A stretch of 64,000 nucleotides of DNA from Phycisphaerae bacterium (GCA_022072505.1 JAJVHU010000009.1:36891-100890), one strand, 5' to 3'. Positions 53,464 to 61,402 are shown, counted from the stretch's first letter. Made by a program: numbers and translations. The notes: generated by a model not told the origin, from the letters alone.

Positions 53464-54132
53464 ATGCCCGAAGCATGCATCAATTTCGGCGCGATTCCGC
53501 CGATCTTCCTTCCCGCATCGCGGGCGCGGGCGTTGTTGCGCGGCATCCTCGGGTGGAGCGCCGCGGCGCCGGCGGCGCTGGTGCTCAACCTGGTCGCGCC
53601 GTCCCTGAGCTTCCGTCATTCCGGCGCGTCCAACCAGATTGAGGACTTTGCGCTCGCCTTTGCGCTGCTGCTGATCGGCGGTCTGGGACTGGCGGCGGCG
53701 GGGTGGGGCGGGCGGTGGATGCTGCTCGCTTCCTGGCCGGGACAGGTCGGGTTCGTTGCCGACGGGCGGGGGGTTTCGTGGCGGCTCGGGCCGTTCGGCT
53801 CGGGGCGCCTCGATGCGGCGCGGATCGAGGCGCGATACCTGTTCGAACTGGATGACGAGGAGCTTGAGGAAGACCGGTTCGAAGCCTTCCTTCCCGAGGA
53901 GACGCAGCGACGGACGATGCTGCCGCGCCTTCGACATCCGCAGGTGCGGCGCTGCGTTCGACCGCTTCTTCTGAACTTTTGCGGAGCGCCGGAGGAGGAA
54001 CTGGCCGCCCGCCTGCGCCCGATGATCGACGCCTGGCGGAAAACCAGCGCGGAAACCGGCGCATCACCCGCGGCTGCGACGCGCAAGGAGGCGGGGGACG
54101 GACCGCCTTTGAAGCCGCCCGCCCCCCGTTGA
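53464..54132 (+). CDS. Two-helix membrane protein of unknown function
   Basis: This 222-residue protein has two hydrophobic segments at about residues 25-45 (LLRGILGWSAAAPAALVLNLV) and 62-85 (DFALAFALLLIGGLGLAAAGW). A cytosolic domain of about 120 residues follows, with an acidic patch LFELDDEELEEDRFEAF and a basic region. The tail is Pro/Ala-rich. No family is recognised. It follows mqnC by 43 bases and may be co-transcribed. A small repeat element begins 11 bases after its stop. Confidence 0.65.
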   Translation: MPEACINFGAIPPIFLPASRARALLRGILGWSAAAPAALVLNLVAPSLSFRHSGASNQIEDFALAFALLLIGGLGLAAAGWGGRWMLLASWPGQVGFVADGRGVSWRLGPFGSGRLDAARIEARYLFELDDEELEEDRFEAFLPEETQRRTMLPRLRHPQVRRCVRPLLLNFCGAPEEELAARLRPMIDAWRKTSAETGASPAAATRKEAGDGPPLKPPAPR

Positions 54133-54142
54133 TCTTCGATGT

Positions 54143-54211
54143 GGTTTCAAACATTTCGGAGCACGGCGCGGTAAGAACGCTTCCTTACGGGCGCGGCTCG
54201 GTTTTGAAACC
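54143..54211. repeat. 69-bp inverted-repeat element with GAACGCTTCC core
   Basis: The ends GGTTTCAAA (54143-54151) and TTTGAAACC (54203-54211) are perfect 9-base inverted repeats. Between them lies GAACGCTTCCTTACGGGCGC followed by ggctcggt, the same core as at 57941-58026 and 59325-59413 (inverted) and in the 90-base array at 17401. The element sits between the membrane-protein gene and the convergent subtilase gene. It encodes nothing on its own, like a MITE or REP-type element. Confidence 0.82.
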
Positions 54212-54256
54212 CCATATCCTCTTTACGCTCTGATCGGCGTCGCCGTGACCCGGACG

Positions 54257-56035
54257 TCACGGGCACTGCGCCGTCGAGGACATCGCGCAGTTCGGCGTCG
54301 TCAGCGTCGCCGTCTGCGAACCCGAGAAGGGTCCGGCGAAAAGCTTCGCCTTTCCGTCAAGCACGCCGACGGCGTATTCCACGTCGCCGATCGTGATGCC
54401 CAGCACCTCGCCGTCGAAGCTGTTGTCGCGGAACTTCACGATGACCTTCATCGTTCCGGCGCTGCTGCACGCCGCCCGGAACTTTTTCACCCGGTCGCAG
54501 GGGCACTGCCGCTCACACGAGGAACCCTCGCCGGCGAACGTGCCGTTGCAGTCGCGCTCCAGCACGACCTCGCAGCGCGCGTCGTCCACGCAGCACGCGC
54601 CCGGCTGCGGACACTGGAACGTCCCGCAGGTCTCGTTGAACTTCCACGATCCGCCGGCGTTCCGGCAGTCCTGCGCGAACTGGTCCGAGCAGCTTCCGTC
54701 ATTGAAGCAGCAGGCGCCGAGCACCGGCTCGCCGCTGCCGCCGCGTCCCAGCGCCTCGTACACGTCGATCCGCCCGTAACCGTAGGTGTTGTCCACGCCC
54801 TGCGAACCGAGGTCGTCGCAGGAGAGCTTCAGCACTTCCTCGACCGTGTCCGGATCAAGCTGCGGGTTCCGCGACCAGACCAGCGCCGCCAGTCCCGCCG
54901 CCAGCGGACAGGCGAAACTCGTTCCGCTGGCGCCGCCGTAGGAGGTGTCGGACCCGTTGCTGCACGTGTACACGTCCACGCCCGGCGCGGTGAAATCCAC
55001 CATCACGCCGAAGTTTGAGAAGCTCGCCTTGCTGTCGTTCTGGTCCGTCGCCCCGATCACCAGCAGGTCGTCGCTGTCCCGGTTGGACAGGGTGAGGTTG
55101 CGCCCCTCGTTCCCCGCCGCCCAGATCATCAGACCGCCGATCGACTTCACGTACGTCGCGGTCGTCAGGTTCGAGTCGGCGTCCACCCCGCTGTAGGAGA
55201 CGCTGGCCACCTTGTCGCCCGCCTCGACCGCGGTGCGCGCCGCGTGTTGCAGCGTGGACAGGCTGGATCCGCCGCCGCTGTTATTGCTCACGCGCAACAT
55301 GCGGTGCGACAGATCCCAGCCGACGCCGGCGATGCCCTTCCCGTTGTTCCCGTTGGCGGCGGCGCAACCGGTGGTCGCCGTGCCGTGACCGTGAAGGTCG
55401 TTGATCTGACCGCCCTGGCTTTCCCAGCGCTGATCGACCGCGTTGTACCCCTCGAGGCGATGAAGCTGGAAATCCTCGTGCGTGACGCGGATGCCCGTGT
55501 CGCAGATGCCGACCGACACCGACGGATCGCCCGTGTGCAGATCCCACCCCGCGCACGAGTTGATCCGGTTCGCCGCATGATGCCACTGATTTCCGAACCG
55601 CGTGTCATTCGGACAGCCCAGCGGGTAAACCAGCCAGTCCGGCTCGGCGTACTGGAAGTTGCCGGTCGCCAGCAGCGTCCGGGCGATCTCGTCCTCCGTC
55701 ATGCCCGGCGGGAGCGTGACGAGGTACTCGTCCGTCTGAGGAACGTAATTCGCAACCTCGAAGCCGCTGACCGCCGCATGCGCTTCGGCGTGGCGGTCGA
55801 CCGCGGCCTGCTGCGAGACTCCCTGCTTGATCCAGTCCGCCACCTGCACCGGACGGACGATCAACCGTCCGGAAAACTCGCGGACGCCTTCGATCGCCTC
55901 AAAAAGCGCCGGCTCGCTTCCGGTGATCGGCGCATCGCCGTCCGGCATCGCACCCGCCCGGACCGAACTCGTAAGCAGCAGTGCCGCCGCACACGCCCCC
56001 AGCAACCCTTGCCCCCCGAACCTTTTCCCCTTCAT
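54257..56035 (-). CDS. Exported subtilisin-family (S8) protease with Cys-rich repeats and the shared tail
   Basis: A 592-residue protease with signal peptide (LLGACAAALLLTSSVRAGA) and a propeptide to about residue 135. The catalytic triad is D179 in VGICDTGI, H217 in LHGHGTATTG and S373 in GASGTSFACPLAAG. The oxyanion Asn is in WAAGNEG. After the protease come two Cys-rich repeats (GACCFNDGSC and GACCVDDARC, residues 440-511). The last 80 residues begin CDRVKKFRAAC and end TAQCP (54260-54499). That tail is shared with the proteins at 2630, 6272 and 62535. The ATG at 56035 leads straight to the signal peptide. Role: extracellular or surface proteolysis. Confidence 0.94.
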   Translation of the reverse strand: MKGKRFGGQGLLGACAAALLLTSSVRAGAMPDGDAPITGSEPALFEAIEGVREFSGRLIVRPVQVADWIKQGVSQQAAVDRHAEAHAAVSGFEVANYVPQTDEYLVTLPPGMTEDEIARTLLATGNFQYAEPDWLVYPLGCPNDTRFGNQWHHAANRINSCAGWDLHTGDPSVSVGICDTGIRVTHEDFQLHRLEGYNAVDQRWESQGGQINDLHGHGTATTGCAAANGNNGKGIAGVGWDLSHRMLRVSNNSGGGSSLSTLQHAARTAVEAGDKVASVSYSGVDADSNLTTATYVKSIGGLMIWAAGNEGRNLTLSNRDSDDLLVIGATDQNDSKASFSNFGVMVDFTAPGVDVYTCSNGSDTSYGGASGTSFACPLAAGLAALVWSRNPQLDPDTVEEVLKLSCDDLGSQGVDNTYGYGRIDVYEALGRGGSGEPVLGACCFNDGSCSDQFAQDCRNAGGSWKFNETCGTFQCPQPGACCVDDARCEVVLERDCNGTFAGEGSSCERQCPCDRVKKFRAACSSAGTMKVIVKFRDNSFDGEVLGITIGDVEYAVGVLDGKAKLFAGPFSGSQTATLTTPNCAMSSTAQCP

Positions 56036-56176
56036 CTTGCAATCCCCCCAACATTGAGACCTGGTTCCCCCTGACCACAGAACTCGCATGATAACGTAAA
56101 CGCACCGAACTAGGAACCTTGAGCGTACAATGCAGCCTGGGTTATTCATCACGGATGGGGAGACCGTGCCGGAAAC

Positions 56177-57631
56177 ATGATGGAGGGGGCTTCGGACACG
56201 ATTGCGGCGATATCCAGCGCTCCCGGACCCGGGGCCGTGGGGATCGTCCGCCTCGACGGTCCGGAGGCGATTGCGATCGCGGCGGGTCTGGTCGTGCTGG
56301 ACGGCGGCGCCGGGATCGATTCGGCGGGCGGTTCGACCCGGCACGTCGGCAACGTGCGGCTTAGTCCCGGCGGCGTCGGCGCTCCGGCGGTGGTTTACGT
56401 TTTCCGTGCTCCGCACAGTTATACGCGCAACGATCTCGTGGAGATACACACGATCGGCGCCCCGGCGCTGCTGTCGTGGATCCTGCGGTTGGCGTCGATG
56501 CAAGGCGCGCGGCCGGCGAATCCCGGAGAATTCACCGCGCGGGCCTGTCTGAACGGCGCGATGTCGCTCGCCGACGCGGAGAACGTCGCCGCGGTCATCC
56601 GCGCGGACACGGATCAGGACTTCGCCGCGGCTCAAGCGGCGAGATCCGGGCATACGACGCGCGAGGTCAGCCGCGTCGCGGACGAACTCGCCGACCTTGC
56701 GGCGCTGGTCGAGGCGCAGATCGACTTCGTGGACGAACCGATCGAGTTCATCTCCGCGACGGACCTGATCACAAGCGTCGCCCGGCTGGACGAGACGCTC
56801 GCCCGTCTCTCAGGCCCGCCCGCGGCGCGGGAGCGCGACAGCGCGCTTCCCCGGATCCTTCTCACCGGTCCGCCGAACGCCGGAAAAAGCACGCTGTTCA
56901 ACGCGCTGCTCGGGCGCGAGCGGGCGATCACCTCCCCCGTGGCCGGCACGACCCGCGACGTGCTCGCGGCGAAGCTGGTGCTGGCGACGGGCGAAGCCGT
57001 GCTGATTGACGCAGCCGGGATTGACGATGCGGACACCGGGATTGCGGCGCAGGCGCGCGACGCCGCGATGCGTGAGCGGGATCGCGCGGACGTCATCGTT
57101 GATGTGATCGACGGGGCGAACCCGGTCATCCCCGCGGCAGAACCCGCATGCGACGCCGCGCCCGAACCCGCGTCCAACCCCGCGGCAGAACCCGCATCCG
57201 CCTCACATTCCGGAATACGCCTCGCCGTGCTGACCAAGTGCGACCTCCTGACCGACGCGGACGAGCGCCGCCGCCTTGAAAGGCTTCAGGCATCGGGCTT
57301 TTCTGACCTCGCGGCCGTGGGCGCGCTTTCAGACCGCGGGATGTCCGCGCTGAAGAACCGCCTGGCCGACGCGCTGATCCGCCTGCGGCGATCCTCGGGC
57401 GCGGCGGCGGCGCTGCTGAACGCGCGGCAGTGCGAAGCCGTGGCGACGGCCCGATCCGCGCTGCGGCGCGCGACGGAACTCGTGCAGGCGTCGGCGACGG
57501 TCGCGGACCGCTCGGAGTTGCTCGCGTTCGAGCTCCGCGAAGCGCTGGACGCCCTCGGAACCGTCACCGGCGCCGTCACCCCCGACGACCTTCTCGGTCG
57601 CGTCTTCGCGGGCTTCTGCATCGGAAAGTAG
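56177..57631 (+). CDS. mnmE: tRNA uridine-5-carboxymethylaminomethyl modification GTPase MnmE
   Basis: A 484-residue three-domain protein. The N-terminal folate-binding domain has DTIAAISSAPGPGAVGIVRLDG and NPGEFTARACLNGAMSLADAE. The GTPase domain has GPPNAGKST, SPVAGTTRDVL, DAAGI and TKCD, and the chain ends FCIGK, the catalytic CxGK. MnmE works with MnmG to modify the wobble uridine of several tRNAs. Between G3 and G4 about 30 residues of Pro/Ala/Glu repeats (NPVIPAAEPACDAAPEPAS) are inserted; the DNA there repeats ccccgcggcagaacccgcat. It diverges from the subtilase gene. Repeats start within 25 bases of the stop. Confidence 0.94.
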   Translation: MMEGASDTIAAISSAPGPGAVGIVRLDGPEAIAIAAGLVVLDGGAGIDSAGGSTRHVGNVRLSPGGVGAPAVVYVFRAPHSYTRNDLVEIHTIGAPALLSWILRLASMQGARPANPGEFTARACLNGAMSLADAENVAAVIRADTDQDFAAAQAARSGHTTREVSRVADELADLAALVEAQIDFVDEPIEFISATDLITSVARLDETLARLSGPPAARERDSALPRILLTGPPNAGKSTLFNALLGRERAITSPVAGTTRDVLAAKLVLATGEAVLIDAAGIDDADTGIAAQARDAAMRERDRADVIVDVIDGANPVIPAAEPACDAAPEPASNPAAEPASASHSGIRLAVLTKCDLLTDADERRRLERLQASGFSDLAAVGALSDRGMSALKNRLADALIRLRRSSGAAAALLNARQCEAVATARSALRRATELVQASATVADRSELLAFELREALDALGTVTGAVTPDDLLGRVFAGFCIGK

Positions 57632-57651
57632 CGGCCGTTCCGAACCCGAGC

Positions 57652-57901
57652 CGCGAACTTCAGTTCGCGCGAATCTCCGGAACGCGCGAACCTCCGGAAC
57701 GCGCGAACCTCCGGAACGCGCGAACCTCCGGAACGCGCGAATCTCCGGAACGCGCGAACCTCCGGAACGCGCGAATCTCCGGAACGCGCGAACCTCCGGA
57801 ACGCGCGAACCTCCGGAACGCGCGAATCTCCGGAACGCGCGAACCTCCGGAACGCGCGAACCTCCGGAACGCGCGAACCTCCGGAACGCGCGAACCTCCG
57901 G
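57652..57901. repeat. Hairpin plus 14-copy 17-bp tandem repeat
   Basis: A perfect 8-bp hairpin, CGCGAACT-TC-AGTTCGCG (57652-57669), leads into 14 copies of a 17-base unit, aacgcgcgaacctccgg, ending at 57901; spacing is exactly 17 throughout. Only one position varies, C or T in aacctccgg/aatctccgg. The hairpin is the GCTTCAGC-type hairpin of 6061, 9559 and 32646 with compensating changes in the stem. The array lies directly after mnmE. It is not CRISPR: there are no spacers. Confidence 0.92.
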
Positions 57902-57940
57902 ATCACGCCAGGTTGCGCGACTTGACGGCGCGAGTCAGTT

Positions 57941-58026
57941 TAGACGCGGCGTTTCTTAACCGAGCCGCGCCCGTAAGGAAGCGTTCTTATTTGACGGTTT
58001 TCCGAAGGTTTTGAAACAGCGTCTTA
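57941..58026. repeat. 86-bp inverted-repeat element, inverted copy
   Basis: Ends TAGACGCGGCGTTTCT (57941-57956) and TTGAAACAGCGTCTTA (58011-58026) are imperfect inverted repeats. On the minus strand the centre reads GAACGCTTCCTTACGGGCGC then ggctcggt, the core shared with 54143, 59325 and the 17401 array. The 220 bases from here to the next gene hold nothing I can support except an AGAGGAGC ribosome site before 58250. Confidence 0.8.
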
Positions 58027-58249
58027 TTCAAAGCGACTCGGAACGAACCCCGGTTTCCGGACCACGACAGACCGCCGGACCCCGTCTGCAGCCCTGGATG
58101 CGAAGCGGTTCAAGCAGGTCGGCAGACGAACACCCGGGTCAACCGGACGCCCCGGCATTGGATTCGCCGTCCTGTTTCGGTATGCTGGGAGGCATCAAGC
58201 GGGGGCGGCGGCGCCTCCGGAGGTTCAGGACGGAAGAGAGGAGCGAACC

Positions 58250-59233
58250 ATGAGCATGCGAGGAAGGATCGTGACGGGGCTTGCGTTGCTGCTGGCGGCG
58301 GCCACGGCGACGGCGCAGACCAGCGAGTTGTACCTGAATGACTGGAGCAACCCGATCTGCTATGTCGTCCAGAACGGGCAGGTCATCCGCCAGTTCAACC
58401 GGACAAGCTTCTCGGACGGGCCGGGTCTGGTCGTGCAGGACACGATCAAGCACATCGGACAGGACGGGGGAACGTCGGGGCGGGAGTACGACCTGAACGG
58501 CAACCTGCTGTCGGGCAGCTACCTCAACCCGGCGTTCACGAGCTGTTACGACGGCGCTACCGACGGCACGCGCAACTGGACCGTCGCGCACAACGACTTC
58601 AATACCAACTTCGCGGTGCTGGTCGCGGATGCGGATTGGGGCGGCTTGGCGGTGTCGTTTGTTCCGGCGAACCGCAGTTCGGGCATCACGTACGACGCGA
58701 ACAACGGCACGCTGTGGATTACGAACAACGTCGGCGGGTCGGACCGCGTTCAGCAGTTCGACACGTCGGGCAACCTGATCTCGGAGTTCCCGATCAACCT
58801 GCAGAGTGGCGGGGGGTACGGCATCGCCTGGGATCCGGCCGACGACACGCTCTGGGTTCCCGGCGCCTTCGGCACGGGCGGCAACCTGTACCAGTACGAC
58901 AAGTCCGGCAACCTGCTCCAGACCGTCAGCCCGCCGGGGTTGGGCACGCAGATTCTCGGCGCCGAGTTTCCGATCGACGCCGGTCCGCCGACGCCGCGCT
59001 GCATCTACCAGGTCAGCAAGGTCAAAAACAAGGCGGATGCCTGCGGCCGGGTCTGCGACGCCTGTCCGTATGTTCGCGGCGACCTGGTCTGCACCACGGA
59101 GTGCGGCAGCCCGAACGACTGCGCGTCCCGCCTGCGCGGGTTTGACGCATGCGCGAACGGCGCGGCGTGCAAGGTCTCGGCGGATCTGGTCGGCTGCGAC
59201 GTTCCGCCGCGCAACTGCAAGCGCTGCCGGTAA
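58250..59233 (+). CDS. Exported beta-propeller-like protein with Cys-rich tail
   Basis: A 327-residue protein with signal peptide (MSMRGRIVTGLALLLAAATATAQ) and repeats such as SSGITYDANNGTLWITNN, VQQFDTSGNLISEFP and GYGIAWDPADDTLWVPG. These have the strand pattern of NHL/YVTN-type propellers. The last 80 residues hold about 15 cysteines, beginning CIYQVSKVKNKADAC and continuing CGRVCDACPYVRGDLVC. That tail begins like the four-Cys domain of other exported proteins here but is much richer in Cys. Function unknown. A 15-bp hairpin at 59286 ends the transcript. Confidence 0.78.
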   Translation: MSMRGRIVTGLALLLAAATATAQTSELYLNDWSNPICYVVQNGQVIRQFNRTSFSDGPGLVVQDTIKHIGQDGGTSGREYDLNGNLLSGSYLNPAFTSCYDGATDGTRNWTVAHNDFNTNFAVLVADADWGGLAVSFVPANRSSGITYDANNGTLWITNNVGGSDRVQQFDTSGNLISEFPINLQSGGGYGIAWDPADDTLWVPGAFGTGGNLYQYDKSGNLLQTVSPPGLGTQILGAEFPIDAGPPTPRCIYQVSKVKNKADACGRVCDACPYVRGDLVCTTECGSPNDCASRLRGFDACANGAACKVSADLVGCDVPPRNCKRCR

Positions 59234-59285
59234 CGGCGCCTGAGCGGGATTTCGGTTCCCGCGATGCAAGTTGAAGACTTATGAC

Positions 59286-59319
59286 CCGGGCGGCGCGACA
59301 AGCCTGTCGCGCCGCCCGG
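59286..59319 (+). terminator. 15-bp perfect hairpin after the propeller gene
   Basis: CCGGGCGGCGCGACA (59286-59300) and TGTCGCGCCGCCCGG (59305-59319) pair perfectly around AGCC, 52 bases after the stop at 59233. A short T-run (ctttaag) follows. It reads as an intrinsic terminator; it touches the repeat element starting at 59325. Confidence 0.72.
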
Positions 59320-59324
59320 CCTCG

Positions 59325-59413
59325 CTTTAAGGCGCTGTTTCATTACCGAGCCGCGCCCGTAAGGAAGCGTTCTTGTTTCAGCCCGCAGCAGAGGTTTTGA
59401 AACAGCTTTTAAG
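59325..59413. repeat. 89-bp inverted-repeat element, inverted copy
   Basis: Ends CTTTAAGGCGCTGTTTCA (59325-59342) and TGAAACAGCTTTTAAG (59398-59413) are imperfect inverted repeats with a perfect 9-base inner part (GCTGTTTCA/TGAAACAGC). The core on the minus strand is GAACGCTTCCTTACGGGCGC then ggctcggt. It lies between the hairpin terminator and a gene without a normal start, so insertion may have removed that gene's 5' end. Confidence 0.82.
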
Positions 59414-59470
59414 TGTCGTGGGGAAGGACAAACTGGGAGCCGGAAATCCTTCACCACGCTACTGATAGGA

Positions 59471-60061
59471 TTGCCAAAGTCCGCGGATGCCAAGTTGTTT
59501 CTTCTCCTTGACACGGGGTTAGAGGAGATCGCAGAGCAGTATCGAGGCCACTGGCCCGTGACGGGCGTCGTTATCGATGAGACACAGCTTCACCAGCAAC
59601 TCCAAAGGATCCTCGTCGAGGCCGGGCGGAGCTGGTCCGCCGAGAACATTGAGGAAATGGAGCGGTTGACCTCCGGCCTGTCACTTTCGCAAGTGTTCGA
59701 TGTGCTGACCTGGGGATGGCCGACGTTGGACCGGGGTGACGAGCGGATGTGTTATTCGTTTTTCATAGGCGGGGGAGCACCGCAGTTTTATGGCGTCAGA
59801 GTTCTGCGTTTCGATCGGCGAACCGTCTGTCTTCAGATGGATCTTATGCGGCATCCGGTGCCCAAGTACGCTTTCCGGATGCTGGGAAAGTTGGCGCGAT
59901 TGGGGGGACCACCTCCGCGGAATCTGTGGGTGGGTGCCATGTTTGGATCGTTGCTATCGGGACGAATACCGCATAGGCTGATGTGGTTTAAGCTCCGGGT
60001 TCACGGATGGAAGCCCGCCTCAAATGTCGGGCGGCGGTTGGACTGGGGCGACCCGGCGTAG
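59471..60061 (+). CDS. Hypothetical protein without a clear start, possibly 5'-truncated
   Basis: The frame encodes about 196 residues (KLFLLLDTGLEEIAEQYRGHW...VGRRLDWGDPA). It has no signal peptide, no membrane helix and no motif I recognise. No ATG or GTG with a ribosome site fits; the only visible start is TTG 59471. The frame stays open upstream through the repeat element ending at 59413, so the gene may have lost its beginning. Base composition is lower in G+C than the surrounding genes. It could be a cargo gene of the accessory zone that also holds the mini-Rhs gene. Confidence 0.5.
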   Translation: MPKSADAKLFLLLDTGLEEIAEQYRGHWPVTGVVIDETQLHQQLQRILVEAGRSWSAENIEEMERLTSGLSLSQVFDVLTWGWPTLDRGDERMCYSFFIGGGAPQFYGVRVLRFDRRTVCLQMDLMRHPVPKYAFRMLGKLARLGGPPPRNLWVGAMFGSLLSGRIPHRLMWFKLRVHGWKPASNVGRRLDWGDPA

Positions 60062-60103
60062 GACGCGGCTGAGGTCGTGCCGGCGCCGCGCTGCCGGTTC
60101 CGG

Positions 60104-60880
60104 ATGAGCGGAAGTGTATCACGAGGACATCGCTCTGCGAGTTGCGCCATGGTCGCCTTCATGATCATCGCGGTCGGTTGGATGGGCGGCGAAGCCTTCG
60201 CGGCTTCTTGGTCGTATGACGGTTCGGCCGCCGGCGGCGCGACGGGGGATCTGGCCGGCGGTGCGGCGGGGGATCTGTATTATCATGCGGACATGCTGGG
60301 CACGTCGCGGATGCTGACCGATGAGACGCCGGCGGTGGACCATCGCCTGCGCTTCACCGCCTTCGGCGAGCCGCTGCCGCTGCCTGCGCCGGGCGAGCCG
60401 CCGACGGGACCGCCGACGGCCTCGACGCGCTACGGTTTCGCCGGAAGCTTCGGCTACCAGCACGACGGCCTGGCCGACGCGGCCGACGAAACCGGCGCGC
60501 TCCACGTCGGCTGGCGGCATTACGACCCGGTCATCGGACGCTTCCGCGAGCGGGATCCGATCGGGATCTGGGGCGGGGTGAATGTGTATGAGTATGTGCG
60601 GAATTCTCCTACGAGCGGTGTAGACCCTCTCGGGCTATCGGAGTTTAACTACTCAAGTCTGGGTTTGGCTACCAAGATCAATGCAATATTACGGAGTGCA
60701 TATACGTCAGTGTCCTTGCACACGTCCAGGGGCATCTTCGAAATTGTCGGCACTGTTGAAGGAGCGGCGGTCATACATTTTTTGACGAGGGATGGTCTGG
60801 TCTTGCAAATGCCGAGGAACGCGATCTTGACCGTGCAGTGGTGGGGGCCCGCGGTCTGCCAGATCGTAAGCGGACACTAG
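60104..60880 (+). CDS. Orphan mini-Rhs protein: signal peptide, one Rhs core, unknown tail
   Basis: The 258-residue protein has a basic start and hydrophobic segment (MVAFMIIAVGWMGGEAFA). A lone Rhs core end follows: YYHADMLGTSRMLTDE, STRYGFAGSFGYQHDG, WRHYDPVIGRFRERDPIGI and YEYVRNSPTSGVDPLGL. The last motif is where full Rhs/YD proteins switch to a variable toxin. The following 80 residues (SEFNYSSLGLATKINAIL to the end) match nothing I know and are clearly lower in G+C (near 50% by eye). The long YD-repeat shell is missing. The next gene starts six bases later. A toxin role is possible but unproven. Confidence 0.72.
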   Translation: MSGSVSRGHRSASCAMVAFMIIAVGWMGGEAFAASWSYDGSAAGGATGDLAGGAAGDLYYHADMLGTSRMLTDETPAVDHRLRFTAFGEPLPLPAPGEPPTGPPTASTRYGFAGSFGYQHDGLADAADETGALHVGWRHYDPVIGRFRERDPIGIWGGVNVYEYVRNSPTSGVDPLGLSEFNYSSLGLATKINAILRSAYTSVSLHTSRGIFEIVGTVEGAAVIHFLTRDGLVLQMPRNAILTVQWWGPAVCQIVSGH

Positions 60881-60885
60881 AAACG

Positions 60886-61323
60886 ATGAGGCTGTCGGTT
60901 GAGTTGATCGCGGCTGAGCGAATCTTCACGGAGCTGGCGGTGGAGTGTGTCGCCGGTGGGCCGCGATGCAACGTGGCCATGCACGAAGGGAAGTTTTTGC
61001 AGGCGCGCGCCAAGGCCGGCGAGCCTCAACGATATATTGTAATCGGGGATGACGACTTGGATCCCAATGCGATTAACGAATTGATCGCCAGTATGACGCT
61101 TCCCACTGTCATACGGATCCTCGCCGGCGAAGCGGGAACCGCGCAAGCCATCGAACACCGGGTCGTCAAACGAGTGTCCGGGAGATTTTCAAGCTACCTC
61201 TCAGGCTACTTTTCAGGCTACGTAGAGTTCAGGTATGATTCGAATTCCGGACGTTGTTGTTATGACGTCGTTGCAAGCGATGAGTTTTCCAGTGGTACGG
61301 GCGATTCGGGACACATCCCTTGA
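60886..61323 (+). CDS. Small hypothetical protein downstream of the mini-Rhs gene
   Basis: A 145-residue soluble protein (MRLSVELIAAERIFTELAVE...), with no signal peptide. Its sequence includes YIVIGDDDLDPNAINELIASM and a repetitive SYLSGYFSGYVEF stretch. I recognise no family. It starts six bases after the mini-Rhs stop and has similarly lower G+C than the background, so the two probably moved together. An immunity role is suggested only by position. GTG 60838 within the upstream gene is an alternative start. Confidence 0.55.
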   Translation: MRLSVELIAAERIFTELAVECVAGGPRCNVAMHEGKFLQARAKAGEPQRYIVIGDDDLDPNAINELIASMTLPTVIRILAGEAGTAQAIEHRVVKRVSGRFSSYLSGYFSGYVEFRYDSNSGRCCYDVVASDEFSSGTGDSGHIP

Positions 61324-61402
61324 GGCGGCAGGGGGCTCCCTCGTGGTTCTGGAAAGAGCTTGAGGAACTCCTGGCGATGCATAGTGCGCGGAGGATTCCA
61401 TC

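Noticed and set aside
57664..57901. Possible CRISPR array
   Set aside because: Units are contiguous, with no spacers, and no cas gene is present.
57286..57906. Frame encoding a regular FARSGDSRVPEVRAFRR-type repeat protein
   Set aside because: The repeats come entirely from the 17-base tandem array; the rest is antisense to mnmE. No start site or signal.
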